In this document: piece by piece, positions 51,501 to 60,861 of the stretch
Layout: every line of letters starts with the position of its first letter
Numbering within the stretch: position 1 is the first letter of the stretch
NCBI GenBank assembly: GCA_026874595.1
Contig: CM049311.1
Location: 78,938,453-79,002,452, forward strand
Source: Sipunculus nudus
Lineage: Eukaryota; Annelida; Sipuncula; Golfingiida; Sipunculidae
Length of the DNA stretch: 64,000 nucleotides
Reading direction: 5' to 3'
The notes under the pieces: generated by a model
Databases searched by the model: none
What the model was told of the DNA's origin: nothing
Seen by the model: the letters and a program-made list of their open reading frames with translations, nothing else
Translations under genes and position numbers: made by a program

Positions 51501-53651
51501 TGCTGGAAGGGAAAGGGCCTGCTTTAGGTAAGTGTAGCTTTGATACCAAAATACTGTGCATTATACCAGTAAATTTCTGGTAAAGAATACTAAATATCCT
51601 GTAAGTTCTGTGGTTCAGATTGTCTGTCATGTGTATCAGACTGGCAAAGTGCAGAACTTTCAAAAGGCAAAAATTTAAGAGAGTTTTCAGGTCAAAATTG
51701 TAGAGTCAAATTATGGTTGAATCATGACTGTAAATCTGCAAAGTGTCTGGTTAAATTGACCAATAATGTTTATTAAACCTATAATATGTCTGGTTAAGAT
51801 CACCAGTCATCTTTCATGTATCACCAGACAAAGTCGGGAGATACTTATATGGTTTAGGCACGATTGCCCCACCGCCACAGAGATTTCTTTTGGACCTGAT
51901 AACTCAAGAAAGATTTCATGGATATTTACCAAACTTAATATGTGCATAGATATGGGTAGGAGCCTGACACTTTCACTGAAATGGAGGCTTGAACATACTC
52001 ATACTGATCTGGTTACATCAGTGTTTATCTGGTAATTAGCTGACACTGAGAGAGTCACAGGAACAAAAGAGACTAATGATCTGGGAAGGCTGATTTCAGA
52101 ATTACCTCAAGTCAGTGGCCCATGAGGTAAACAGAGATAGGTATCAAGATAGCAGGGCTGTCTCAGTTGACATTTGAACAGTCTCCACTGTTTCCTGTGC
52201 CAGGGCAGTGTATACTGGTTTTACAACCTGTCATACATAAGATGCTAACTATGTTGAATGCACTGGATTTTCATTACCTTTTCCTATAAATAATTTCATT
52301 GCATCAAATTGTAATATATATTGCTATTCTTTTACTATGAGAGTGACCTTGACCATGAATATTTCCATATTTGGTGAAAATCACACAAAAGCTTAAATAT
52401 CTCAGTAGGGGTGCTTGGATTGATAAAAAAAAACAATATTACTGAAGATCTTCGATAGCTTTGTTGTGTACAGAAGACAAGTGGTGCCACCTTGTGCTGT
52501 TTTCTTGCTTTCGCTCATTTTAATACCCCCACCATTGCTACTTGACAGTACTGTGAGCATTATAAGTCAAAAACTAATGGACACATTTCTTTGATATCAT
52601 GCATATATATAGATATGGTTATGGAATTGGGTATATTTAAATTGGGGTCATGACCTTAACTATGAAAGTGACCTTGAATGTTTCCATATTTGGTAAAATC
52701 ACACAAACTCTTAAATATCTTAATAAGGGATGCTTGGATTTATCCAAAAATCAATTTGACTTAAGATCTTAGATAGCTTTGTCTTCTGCAGAAGACAGGT
52801 GGCACCACCTTATGTTGTTTTCTTGCTTTCATGCCTTTTAATACCCCCACCATTGCCACTTGACAGTACTGTGAGTATTATAAGTCAAAAACTAATGGAC
52901 CGATTTCTTTCATTTTATGCATATATATATAGATATGGGTTATGGAATGAGGTTTGTTTAAATTGGGATCATGACTTCTCCTATGAGAGTGGTCTTGACC
53001 TTGAATTTTCCCATATTTGGTGCAAAATATTGTTTCCCAAGTTAATAGATAGAAGAAACCATGGTGGCTTGCCAAGTGTCAGTCTAGATGCTTCTGAAGA
53101 TGGAGGCATGGAGCCTATTCTTCAAGGTTGGGGGGGGGGGGGGAATTAATTGTCTGGGGATGCAATGGCACCTGCTGTTCCAAGAAATGTCTAGTTAAGC
53201 CTGTTGTGTGCCTGGTAAAGATTACCAGTCATGTTAATAAAACCATAATTGTCTCAGGTAAAAATTTCCAGTCAAGATTATTAAACCTGTAAAATGAACA
53301 TGTTCCCTGTAACTACAGTGTTTATTGTTTAGAATGTCAGTCAATTTTGTTAAACAAGAATGTATCTGTTTAAGGTTACAAGACATGCTTATCAAACCTG
53401 CTATTTCAGATTACCAGTAACTGTTATAAAGAGGTGTGTTTATTGCAGAGGTCAGCTATTGCCAGAAAATTTCCATTGATGAATTCGAGAAACAGCAGAG
53501 TGAGACCACGGAGAGTGCCCTGGTGGCCCTTACAAACACTATCCTTGATGACCGCAAGATGCAGCTCAAAGAAAAGAAAAAGAGACTCACTCAACTGCAG
53601 AAATATCATCCTGAGCTGTATGAGAAACATTTCCCATGGCTAAGATTATAG
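39471..53651 (+). CDS. DEPDC7: DEP domain-containing protein 7 (DEPDC7-like), 8 coding exons
   Basis: Seen: exons 39471-39558, 43654-43859, 44602-44756, 45925-46148, 48418-48601, 49118-49478, 51329-51527 and 53449-53651 all have AG/GT borders, and every junction phase agrees (1,0,2,1,2,0,1). The product is 539 residues; human DEPDC7 is about 511. Residues 36-137 form a DEP domain with the QIW start, a basic KKRR stretch, the GSEAVD core (68-73) and the RFTD end. Residues 150-225 are a Ser/Pro-rich linker. From about 226 to the end runs the conserved helical C-terminal region, with LLMIVEIPMLDGIL, RRLL-like KRLLQFM, FMMDHSEE and a final KEKKKRL segment. Known: DEP domains mediate membrane or partner recruitment, and DEPDC7 is a cytoplasmic protein linked to CARMA/NF-kB signalling in mammals. 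The role here is inferred. No catalytic motif is visible. The closest alternative would be the DEPDC1 branch, but the length and the C-terminal segments fit DEPDC7 better. Confidence 0.95.
39559..43653 (+). other. DEPDC7-like intron 1
   Basis: AT-rich. It contains a CpG-rich patch at 42010-42450, in which AGACGTAGCCC (42138) and GGGCTACGTCT (42386) form an inverted pair, and the CCCAGCATGC pair at 42963. No coding exon is seen. Confidence 0.7.
42963..42993 (+). promoter_or_regulatory. paired ACCCAGCATGCAT motifs in DEPDC7 intron 1
   Basis: ACCCAGCATGCAT occurs at 42963 and 42981, 18 bp apart. CCCAGCATGC is the core of the vertebrate ZNF143/Staf site. Regulatory use is inferred only from motif likeness. 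Confidence 0.3.
43654..43859 (+). CDS. DEPDC7: DEPDC7-like exon 2 (DEP domain, first part)
   Basis: The acceptor is CTCGAACAG and the donor AAG/GTAAAT. It encodes residues 31-98, starting GPFRVTQIWHELISSL, and includes the basic KKRR and the GSEAVD core diagnostic of DEP domains of this family. It leaves in phase 0. Confidence 0.95.
44602..44756 (+). CDS. DEPDC7: DEPDC7-like exon 3 (DEP domain, end)
   Basis: The acceptor is TATTCTTACAG. It opens VCQLLMDDNIFESVGG and continues to GGKFFRFTDKEND, the terminal strand of the DEP fold, followed by an acidic and Asn-rich stretch. The donor is AG/GTAAAC in phase 2. Confidence 0.95.
45925..46148 (+). CDS. DEPDC7: DEPDC7-like exon 4 (Ser/Pro-rich linker)
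   Basis: The acceptor is TTTTCTTGAAG. It begins with the base completing Arg150 and encodes residues 151-224. The segment DILRYQEILDLTGAWRR is followed by a Ser/Pro-rich run ending FEKANPA. The donor T/GTACGT is in phase 1. This linker is the least conserved part of the protein. Confidence 0.88.
46279..47150 (+). repeat. dispersed repeat family A, copy 2 (in DEPDC7 intron 4), interrupted
   Basis: It starts GGGGCCCAATCACCTATAAA and after an insertion at about 46364-46791 resumes with CAAAATATTGTCC and GTTTGCTTAC. It keeps the CCTTGTTATGG / CATAACAAGG hairpin and ends near GGGAAACTTTTGATTG. Confidence 0.75.
46364..46791 (-). mobile_element. two tandem tRNA-like SINE units inserted in repeat family A
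   Basis: On the minus strand two copies 275 bp apart (46397-46468, 46672-46742) read GCTTTTCTAGC, then an A-box-like TAGCNAAGNGGTTGGAA, ACTTGTG in the anticodon-loop position, and a B box (GGTTTGAATCC, GGTTCGAATCC). Both continue into the shared AAAATTCT block on one side. CAAAATTGT before and CAAAATATTGT after look like a target duplication. The tRNA fold is imperfect, so these are SINE heads and not tRNA genes. Confidence 0.6.
47633..48096 (-). repeat. dispersed repeat family A, copy 3 (inverted, in DEPDC7 intron 4)
   Basis: On the minus strand it reads GGGGCCCAATCACCTATAAA, then AACATGTTGAATTAACAGG and so on, uninterrupted. It faces copy 2 with about 480 bp between them, so intron 4 RNA can fold into a long imperfect duplex. 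Confidence 0.75.
48418..48601 (+). CDS. DEPDC7: DEPDC7-like exon 5
   Basis: The acceptor is GTTTAAAG. The first two bases complete Leu225. It then encodes FSEEIRREVALNQLLMIVEI and PMLDGIL, a block typical of DEPDC7 proteins just after the linker. The donor is AG/GTGAGA in phase 2. Confidence 0.92.
48608..48905. repeat. minisatellite of about 38 bp in DEPDC7 intron 5
   Basis: Six to seven units of the type TATTATATTGTGCATTTATA followed by TCATCATGTTATTTAATG are arranged in tandem, decaying toward the 3' end. Confidence 0.8.
49118..49478 (+). CDS. DEPDC7: DEPDC7-like exon 6 (largest exon)
   Basis: The acceptor is GATTTAAAG. It encodes residues 287-406, running from VTLEDTWVEKALNCLE to the helical TTQEEVKRLLQFMKVAAED. 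The donor is GAA/GTAAGT, a near-consensus site, in phase 0. A possible alternative terminal exon for this donor lies at 50339. Confidence 0.93.
49508..49676. mobile_element. MITE with CAGTGGAGCCTGT ends in DEPDC7 intron 6
   Basis: The left end CAGTGGAGCCTGT and right end ACAGGTTCCACT are inverted and flanked by TA dinucleotides. The interior repeats GGTGGTCTTA several times. A related copy is at 54093-54243. It starts 30 bases after the exon 6 donor. Confidence 0.65.
49910..50760 (+). repeat. two copies of a dispersed repeat in DEPDC7 intron 6
   Basis: AGGGCACAAATCTAAAC, TTGACATCTGGAG, CCTGCTAAAATCTCCTTGGA and GAAATTAGGTCATG are shared by 49918-50040 and 50631-50745, and again by 29115-29200 and 30660-30930 in the receptor introns. 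It is a non-coding dispersed family. Confidence 0.65.
50339..50413 (+). CDS. possible alternative terminal exon of the DEPDC7-like gene
   Basis: After an acceptor-like CATGACAG, 24 codons read HFEMLVDMVQLEPGKEILYN and a short tail before TGA. The block starts in phase 0, exactly what exon 6 (phase-0 donor at 49478) would supply. Codon composition is richer in GC than the flanking intron. Splicing to it would remove exons 7 and 8. It could also be a relic exon or chance; there is no canonical polypyrimidine tract. Confidence 0.3.
   Translation, partial: HFEMLVDMVQLEPGKEILYNLCTN
51329..51527 (+). CDS. DEPDC7: DEPDC7-like exon 7
   Basis: The acceptor is TGTATTGCAG. It encodes residues 407-472, starting QTNRQTIIKKFTSTI and containing VSFMMDHSEEIFIIP, which matches the FLMDH-type motif conserved near the end of DEPDC7. 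The donor is G/GTAAGT in phase 1. Confidence 0.93.
52330..53045 (+). repeat. tandem repeat of about 320 bp in DEPDC7 intron 7
   Basis: Two full units and part of a third share GAGTGACCTTGA, TTCCATATTTGGT, GATGCTTGGATT, CAGAAGAC(A)GGTGGCACCACCTT and CCCCCACCATTGC, offset by about 310-330 bp. Confidence 0.75.
53200..53415 (+). repeat. degenerate minisatellite of about 58 bp in DEPDC7 intron 7
   Basis: Repeated TCTGGTTAAGATTACCAGTC-like and TTATTAAACCTGTAATATG-like words occur here and again at 51700-51800, so the 52.3-53.0 kb block appears to sit inside one older minisatellite. Confidence 0.5.
53449..53651 (+). CDS. DEPDC7: DEPDC7-like exon 8 (stop codon)
   Basis: The acceptor is TTATTGCAG. 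The first AG is used because phase requires two bases to complete Glu473. It encodes SYCQKISIDEFEKQ, a Thr/Ser-rich stretch and the terminal KEKKKRLTQLQKYHPELYEK, close in layout to the end of vertebrate DEPDC7. TAG is at 53649. Confidence 0.93.
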
Positions 53652-53899
53652 TCACAAATTATATGTACAAAAAAAAACAGATGTGCCCAGCCTGCATATA
53701 GCAGAAATGTGAGTGGGACAGGAAGTATGCCCATAGACCATGATACCATGCAGGTAAATACTTGCATGATAAAAATTTACAATGTCAAAATACACATGCA
53801 CACACAATTCTCAGTTGTCCAAGACATATACCATTAGTAATACTATTGATCTTAAACATATATGGACATTTTTGTATAAATATAGAAATATATATTATA

Positions 53900-54077
53900 C
53901 AGTGAGAATTTTGCCTGATGACCACCCTGCTATCACAACCACCCCACAAAGACAACCACTGTTTTTTAAACCAAGATTACTATAAACCATAAAAAAATCT
54001 CCCGCCAACAGGACCTCCCCACTAACATGACCACTTTGGCTGGTTCGGCAGGTTGTCATGTTAGTGAGTTTTCACTG
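53900..54077. mobile_element. MITE with CAGTGAGAA ends
   Basis: CAGTGAGAATTTTGCC at the left and GTGAGTTTTCACTG at the right form short inverted ends around a 178-bp element with internal TGACCACC / GGTTGTCATG pairing. It lies in the presumed 3' UTR of the DEPDC7-like gene. Confidence 0.5.
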
Positions 54078-54092
54078 TGTATGTATATATAA

Positions 54093-54243
54093 AGTTGTCA
54101 TAATACCAACCATGGGACTAACAAAAAGTGGTCTTAATTCACAGGTGGTCTTATTACATAGGTCAGTTGGGACCAATATGAATGCTTTCGCATAACCAAA
54201 GGGTGGTCTTAATAGACCGGTGATTTTCTGACAGGTTCCACTG
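54093..54243. mobile_element. second, 5'-truncated copy of the CAGTGGAACCTGT MITE
   Basis: It shares CCATGGGACT, AGTGGTCTTAAT, CACAGGTGGTCTTA and the right end GACAGGTTCCACTG with 49508-49676, followed by TA. The left end is lost. It abuts a TA microsatellite. Confidence 0.6.
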
Positions 54244-54244
54244 T

Positions 54245-54246
<2 letters not shown>

Positions 54247-54306
<60 letters not shown>
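54247..54306. repeat. (TA)n microsatellite
   Basis: TA tract directly after the right end of a MITE. Confidence 0.95.
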
Positions 54307-54307
<1 letters not shown>

Positions 54308-56059
54308 CACACACACCATATTTTTTGTGTAATGAGCGCCCCTTCCATAATGAGTGGCCCCGATGGATTTTTAGTGCTCTCTTTGAGAAAACAGAGGGAA
54401 TGTGCCATCCTCTCCTAAAAAGCTTGGGCAGTACTTGAGGTTACTGTTATTTTTCCCACCTCGCTTGATGCTTTTGATGGTGTGAAATTATGTTAGGGTT
54501 CCCAAGCCCATTCATATTGGCTAGGGAAAGGGAATTTTCCATTAATTAGCATCAAATTGTTCTCCAGAATCCTCTGAACAGGTCATATCATAGCTTAGAA
54601 CAGTATCACATTGATACCATGGAATCGTCCATACTGTATTTACTAGTCACACCATCGCTTTCCGTCTCAATTATATCCAAACAATTACCGTGAAAGGGAA
54701 TTTCTTGGGCTTATAAGGGTTCAGGCAGGTTGCCTTAATTTTTGGTAAATTGTGCCGTTTTACATCAAAATATGAGTTTGAAGGCTTTTGTTGAAAGAAT
54801 AAAAATCGGAAAACCTTTCTTGTCTTTAAATATTATAAATGATTTGATCACATAGTACGTGTCCTGTACTTTGAGTTTGTGTGGCATCTCTGCACTCATA
54901 GCACTGGCATACTCAGTGCAAATAAATAATCTGAAATGCTAAAAATAGAAGCAGGCTCTGTATGTCAAGTTCAACAAGGGGGAACAAAAATTTCCTGGTT
55001 GTTGTCTCTTTAAATCTACATAATGCACAGGGGAAAACCTTTGTCTCATTTTCAGCACCCATATTGGAAAAGCTACTTGCTAATTTGCTGTGGGCAGCAA
55101 AGACTCACAGACTTCGCTGAATTGCATTTGTGACTTGTGAGAGGTAGTGACACATATGAAAGTGTATTCATTCAAGGGGTATTTAAATAATGACTAAAAT
55201 AAATTAGGAGGACAGGTTTTTAAGGTTTTTGGCATAGAAAACACTAAATATTTCATTTGGATTATTATTTAATTCATACTTTTATATAATTATCATTTGG
55301 GCTCTTTGGTTTCCCAGGATTGCCGCGAACATGCTGCGATGTCAAACAAAAGTGTAGAATTTAGCAGATCATAAGACTTGACACAACTGGAAATTAGAAG
55401 AATTGGAGGGGGGTTCCTTTTTTTAGGGTATACAAATAATTTATAAAAAATTTAATTTTTAGTGGGCCCAGGGTGCTCATTATGTTGATTATATTATATA
55501 TATAATTTGAAATCTATTTGTAATGTACTTTCATTGTTTGTATTATATGCATCAATCGGTATATCTTTGAATCAAAGGTATATTGATTATATTTATATAA
55601 ACATTATTTTATAAGCCATTATCACAGGTTGTGTAATTTACAGAACATCACTAGCTTGTTTTGTTCAGTTGTGGATAGTGGCATGTACAGTATTAGATTA
55701 CATAGCTTTTGCTCTATATGATAGCTTTATGCAAAATAGATACTCAGTAGCTTGTGCCACAGAATATAGGATGTACATAAGATACTTATGTAATATATAA
55801 TCTTCGGAACATATTAGCCACAAATTGGTCTCTTGTGTACAGTCAGACTAGAAAATAAAGATATCTGTAACAAAAGAGTAAACTGTTAATATTTATAGGT
55901 ACACCTAATTTTGTAAAGAATGTTAATGCTGGTATATGGTATGGATAATATATTGTTATATATGAATTATTGAGAAATATTATGATATTATAGTAATAAA
56001 AGTGTATTATGATACAGTATATACTAAATAGGACTATATAGTGTATTATGAACAATATA

Positions 56060-56493
56060 CTGTGGTTGGCTTTATATTCGCGAGGCTGTAATTTTGTGAT
56101 TTTTTAATTTTGAATGTTTCGCGAGGGTTTCATTTTTGCGATCTTACTAGAACCTATGTCAAATCTTTGGTAAAGCCATACCTGTGTGTATTATAAAATA
56201 TGAATAAGTCATGAGTTTGTGATATTCTACTCGTATAACGATGGTCCCGAACACACAGCACAGGAAGTTTAGTTCAAATTTAAGGTAAGGTTTTCCCTAT
56301 ACCTGCATGGATGTAATTTATTATAAAAATTGTTTCACTGTTCTAACCTATTCACATACAAGTATTGGTTTCACTCAATAAGATGAACATACTCAATTGA
56401 CCAGTAATTCCATGAGGGTTTCATTTTCGCGATTATTTCCCATTTGCGAATATAGTGAAATTAAAACCCTCGCAAACAAAAAGGCAACCACAG
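56060..56493. mobile_element. MITE with CTGTGGTTG ends, 434 bp
   Basis: CTGTGGTTGGCTTT at the left and AAGGCAACCACAG at the right are inverted with TA on both sides. Internal GCGAGGGTTTCATTTTGCG-like stretches occur near both ends. It lies downstream of the DEPDC7-like stop codon. Confidence 0.65.
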
Positions 56494-59295
56494 TATACTA
56501 AAAAGGACAAATGGCATAAAACCACATGCACACTTTTAAAGAATATTCAACCTAATAAATTGGGTTCCTTTGACAATACTGAAAAGTTTACTCAAAGTTG
56601 CATATCTACAGGTAAAGCGAGTTTTGTACATTCAGGCTTTATTGCTTTAGCAGTTTTTTTTTCAAGCCTATCCCTGTAAGTACAATATTTAGATGTGACA
56701 TGAGCAACCATGGTATACTCATGTTTAATGCAACCAGGAGTGGACATCTACAAGATGTTGGGGGGGGGGGGGGGGGCTCATCATCCTTGCATAAATAGAC
56801 AAGTGTGCTAGTACATTTATGACAGAATCAGTGTAAGATTTAACAGTTTAGAAAGAGTGTGCAGGCCCCCTTTAAATTTGCCCCTGGCAATAGGCCAGTG
56901 CATTACAGGGTGGCCAAATGTTTACAATTGTTTAATATAAGCCACTGCATGTTGGCATTATCATTTAATCATCCTAGTCATTGCATTAATTTGTAGTTAG
57001 CAAAACTGAGCAGTCATTTTGCATGCATGTTAGTTTGCTCATTAAGACTTACATTTTCTTCTCTGTTTATTTTTATTTTCATTTTTGTATTTACTATTAA
57101 GTAAGCCATTTTCTAAGATGAAAGGGGATGATAGACCAACTTAACTCATTAATCATTATGTAAAATATCTTAGGTATTAAAATAAGTATGTATGAACATA
57201 CATATGAAAAATAATTAAGAAAATATTGCAAAAGGCTGTAAGTTCAGTTTAGGCAGGATTCTGTTTATGCAGTACCAAGTGCCTTTCTGCTTTGCTATAT
57301 AAAAGTTAAATAAGGCATACCAGAATATAATGGTAGGGAAAAATTTCCATTTTTTGTTTATTTGATCTCAATGATCTCATTTTTATGAAGTATAACCTGT
57401 TTTATTGTCATACATGTATTTAGATTAACTGGAGCAAATACTAGTATTCTGAGAAAATATATTTAATGTTTTATAGTCTTTAATTAATCATTTCATTTAA
57501 TGAATGCACTGGATCTCAGGTTGGAATACTTTGTTTCATTCCAGGATCTGCAGTTTGAAAGATTAATTTTTAATGATTTTTCCGTTTTAAAAAAAATTAT
57601 CTTTGTCACTTGCTTTTCCACAGGTATGTCACCTAAAAGCATTAACTGTATGTACATATGATTATCTCACCATGTCACATTTACCTGAATAGAATATTTC
57701 CAGAAACACTCTCTAAAATTATTTTATATCAGTTATATCATACATAATGTTGATGTTTACACTATTTTACACTGGATCACATTCTGTCAAATCTCATAAT
57801 ATGGACCAATTGTATCACTAGTATATGTTTTATTAATATATTTGAAAACTAGTGCACCTGGTTTATTTACAGCACAGGCACTGTATAAATACTTAAAATG
57901 TTAGAATTGGTCATACACAGTTTCCCATTTTTGGAGCCGGGCAGTGTTCTGTTCTGGCTTTGTGTGCACGCGATGGAAATCATCCTTTGGTTACATTACA
58001 TTTTTATTACATGAATAATTTTGTTTGGTAGGATCTATGGCTCACCATCATGGGTTAAGTCCCCTGAAATGAAATAGTACAATTTTTGCATGCTGAAATA
58101 TATGGTTGTATTTCATATCATGTTCAGTTTGTTGACCACTTCAATAAACGCTCAAATGCTATACACATATATGCAGTCTGTGAGTCGTTGTAAGGGAAAG
58201 CCAAAATATCAAAATATAAAATAATGTACTGAACTCAAATCTCCCCTCACCTTCTATTCATCTACACCTACCTTATTGGTACACACATGGGGAGATCGGT
58301 CTAGCATTTAACATGCCACAGGCGTAACGCAAATTCCTTTTTTTAAGGTATTTACTTGTTTTGCGTCGCATGCGTTTTCGTAATTTGCATAAATCGACTT
58401 GTTTATTTGAATATTATTCTGGTTTGTGGTTTTGTCATATTTCAGTACAGCAATCTGAGATCAACATGCTGAAACTTCAAAGTAATCAATTAATCAGTAC
58501 ATAAATTATTGCATGGAACTTGACACCCGAGAGTACGACTCTACCGGTCGGGGTTTCGCTGCTGCTGAGAAATTGATACAATCGATGTAATTAAGTCATA
58601 CAACTACCAGTAAATCATTTAAATGAGTTAAAATACGGAACAGTAACTCATGGCAATAGTTCCATTAGAACAAGAAACCTTTCCACGGTGAACCTACATG
58701 GCACATTCCATGGTAGGCCTTATCCCTTACATTAATTATCCATATCATAACTCATTGAGATATTTTGAGCTTTTATATGAAAATTTACTCAACATTGAGA
58801 AATCAGTTATAGTGAGCCCCTCTGTACTAATATCATACGCACGCTTATGGTATGGAGCAAGATTTCGTTTTTACACAATTTGTTTTGTTTTTTTCTTTGT
58901 TTTTTTTTTAGACCTGACAAACACCAGTCACTGGTCCATTCATTAGCAGAACACACATCATACAGCTGTTCGAAGCAGAGTCCTAGCTTCACATGATGAT
59001 GAGATTAAGCAGCGTTTCCATGTGCGCGTATATGCGTGAAAAAAATAGGTGTGTTTCCACACACGCGCACATTGAAACAGACTTTTACTGAAACGCCCTG
59101 TCAATGTAACTGCATGTGGCCTGTAGTGTGTGTGTGTGCACACCAAATGTCTGCGGTGGAGCTGGGCAAACTATTCTTATAGTACAATCTTTCAATCCAG
59201 ACTAGCTTCGGTTGCATTTCCTTGAAAACCATAGATTTAGTAAAAATGTCATCTACTTTTGTGCCTTAGTAACGTGTCAAATTCAGCGTGGCTAA

Positions 59296-59572
59296 GGCCA
59301 AAAAAAAAATAAGGTATGGTTCTCAGGCACTTTTTTTTCAGAAATCAGTGCGGGCGGGCGGTATTTTATTTTTGACCTTTTTTTGGATGTTTCGATAAAA
59401 ATGTCATATAATCAGGAAAAAGCATGAAAATAACAAATTTTTTGCTAAACACTACATAAATTGTATTATTTATCTTCTTGAAAGATAAAAATCAAAATAA
59501 AAATTTTTGATGCGGGGTGTTAAAATTGACGCGGGCGGTGCCTGAGAACCATACCTTTTATTTTTTTTGGCC
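59296..59572. mobile_element. PIF/Harbinger-type MITE, 277 bp
   Basis: Long inverted ends begin GGCCAAAAAAAAAATAAGG and include GTATGGTTCTCAGGCAC at the left, with the inverse at 59538-59572, about 35 bp in all. The sequence TAA flanks both ends (59293-59295 and 59573-59575). A TWA target duplication with GG-starting TIRs is the PIF/Harbinger pattern. Confidence 0.75.
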
Positions 59573-59639
59573 TAATGGGTGCAGCTTTAAAATTTAAAGT
59601 TTGTTCCATTCACAGACTAAAACCCACTTATGCCCATGA

Positions 59640-60115
59640 GCAAAAAAAAAATGTATTAATATTTATAGATATTAATATCAATGTCCGTCGAAGAGGCCGT
59701 TGGAGGGGACAGAAATGGTGAGCGTCCGTCTGTCCCTCCGTCCGTCCGTCACAATGATGTTAACGCAATATCTCGAAAAGAAATTGAGGCATGATCACCA
59801 AACTTGCAGCCAGCATTGATGCGACTTATCAAAGGCTAGGTAAAAATCGAACATGGTTGACCTTTTTTGCACTTTTCATGGTCACAGCGACATTAATGCT
59901 AAAATGATGTTAACGCAATATCTTTAAAAGATTTTGAGGTACAGTCACCAGTCTTGCAGCATTAATGCACCTTATGAAGGGCTAGGTCTAGTTCGAATAT
60001 GGGTGACCTTTACGAGGTCACAGAGGCGATAATTCTAAAATGAATTTAATGCAATAACTTGAAAGGTCACAGAGGTAATCTTAGTGGATGACATCGACCC
60101 ATCTAAAATTTAATA
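59640..60115 (+). repeat. dispersed repeat with GTCCGTC string and 140-bp internal units
   Basis: CGTCCGTCTGTCCCTCCGTC at about 59725 is followed by three degenerate units containing GATGTTAACGCAATATCTCG, GATCACCAAACTTGCAGC and GACCTTT. It is non-coding; its style is typical of mollusc dispersed repeats. Confidence 0.6.
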
Positions 60116-60685
60116 CAGGTATTCTTTTTTTTTTTTTTTTATCTATTCCCATAACAGGTCGGGGTCATACTTGATCTGTTCCACAGATGAACTTTTTTCT
60201 TGTTTTAAAAATAAAACTTAATTCCCTACCGGAGTGTCAACCGCTCAAGCTTAGTTACTGCGTATGGCCTCGGGGTGTGGATAAGATTACCTTAATTGTC
60301 ATTATTTGTATGCAGTACTGACTGGATTTTCGTCTGTCTGCTTGTTAAGTTATGATCATCTGGTATGGTTTCAGGGTGAAATGGTGGCATCACACACTTC
60401 GTATCAACTGGCATTAGTTCAACCATAAATTTTAAAGGTTTCTGTCTGGTCTTTAAAGATAAGGGCCCCTTGACGGTCGACCGATTTATACTTTGGGCCC
60501 TATCTGTTTCTTTTTATGCTGTCTGGTGAATGCTATCTACAAAAAAAACCCCCAAAAAATCAGACTAAAACTGTATTTTATATTTTTACATGCCTTCTTT
60601 TCAAGTGCAAGCAATAGATTTACTATTTAAATGTTATCAAGAGTGCAATAAGAGCACATCAAGGCTCGGGGTTTTGCCGAAAATC

Positions 60686-60860
60686 CTTTGAATTTTACTC
60701 TTCAAGTGGCACAACGGGCTTGTCTGGGAAAGATGTCAAGCAGCTGCGAGGTCACACGCCCATGGCGATCAAGAACGACTTCGATTCTGCCATCTATTCA
60801 ACGGACAAGGACCGGTTAATCCAACGGTTCTGTCTCCCTCTCCATCTCTGCGGTAGCTAG
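60686..60860 (+). CDS. isolated exon-like ORF in intergenic DNA
   Basis: A GC-richer island reads GLSGKDVKQLRGHTPM and AIKNDFDSAIYSTDKDR after an acceptor-like TTTTACTCTTCAAG, with TAG at about 60858. Donor-like GTTAAT and GTAGCT lie near its end. The protein is not recognised and no partner exon was found. Confidence 0.25.
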
Positions 60861-60861
60861 G

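Larger units (their letters stand above)
53652..58170 (+). other. 3' UTR and downstream flank of the DEPDC7-like gene
   Basis: AATAAA occurs at 54921, 55854 and 58143. The last is followed by a T/G-containing stretch and may be the distal polyadenylation site, giving a 3' UTR of up to 4.5 kb. Three MITEs and a TA microsatellite lie within. Confidence 0.45.
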
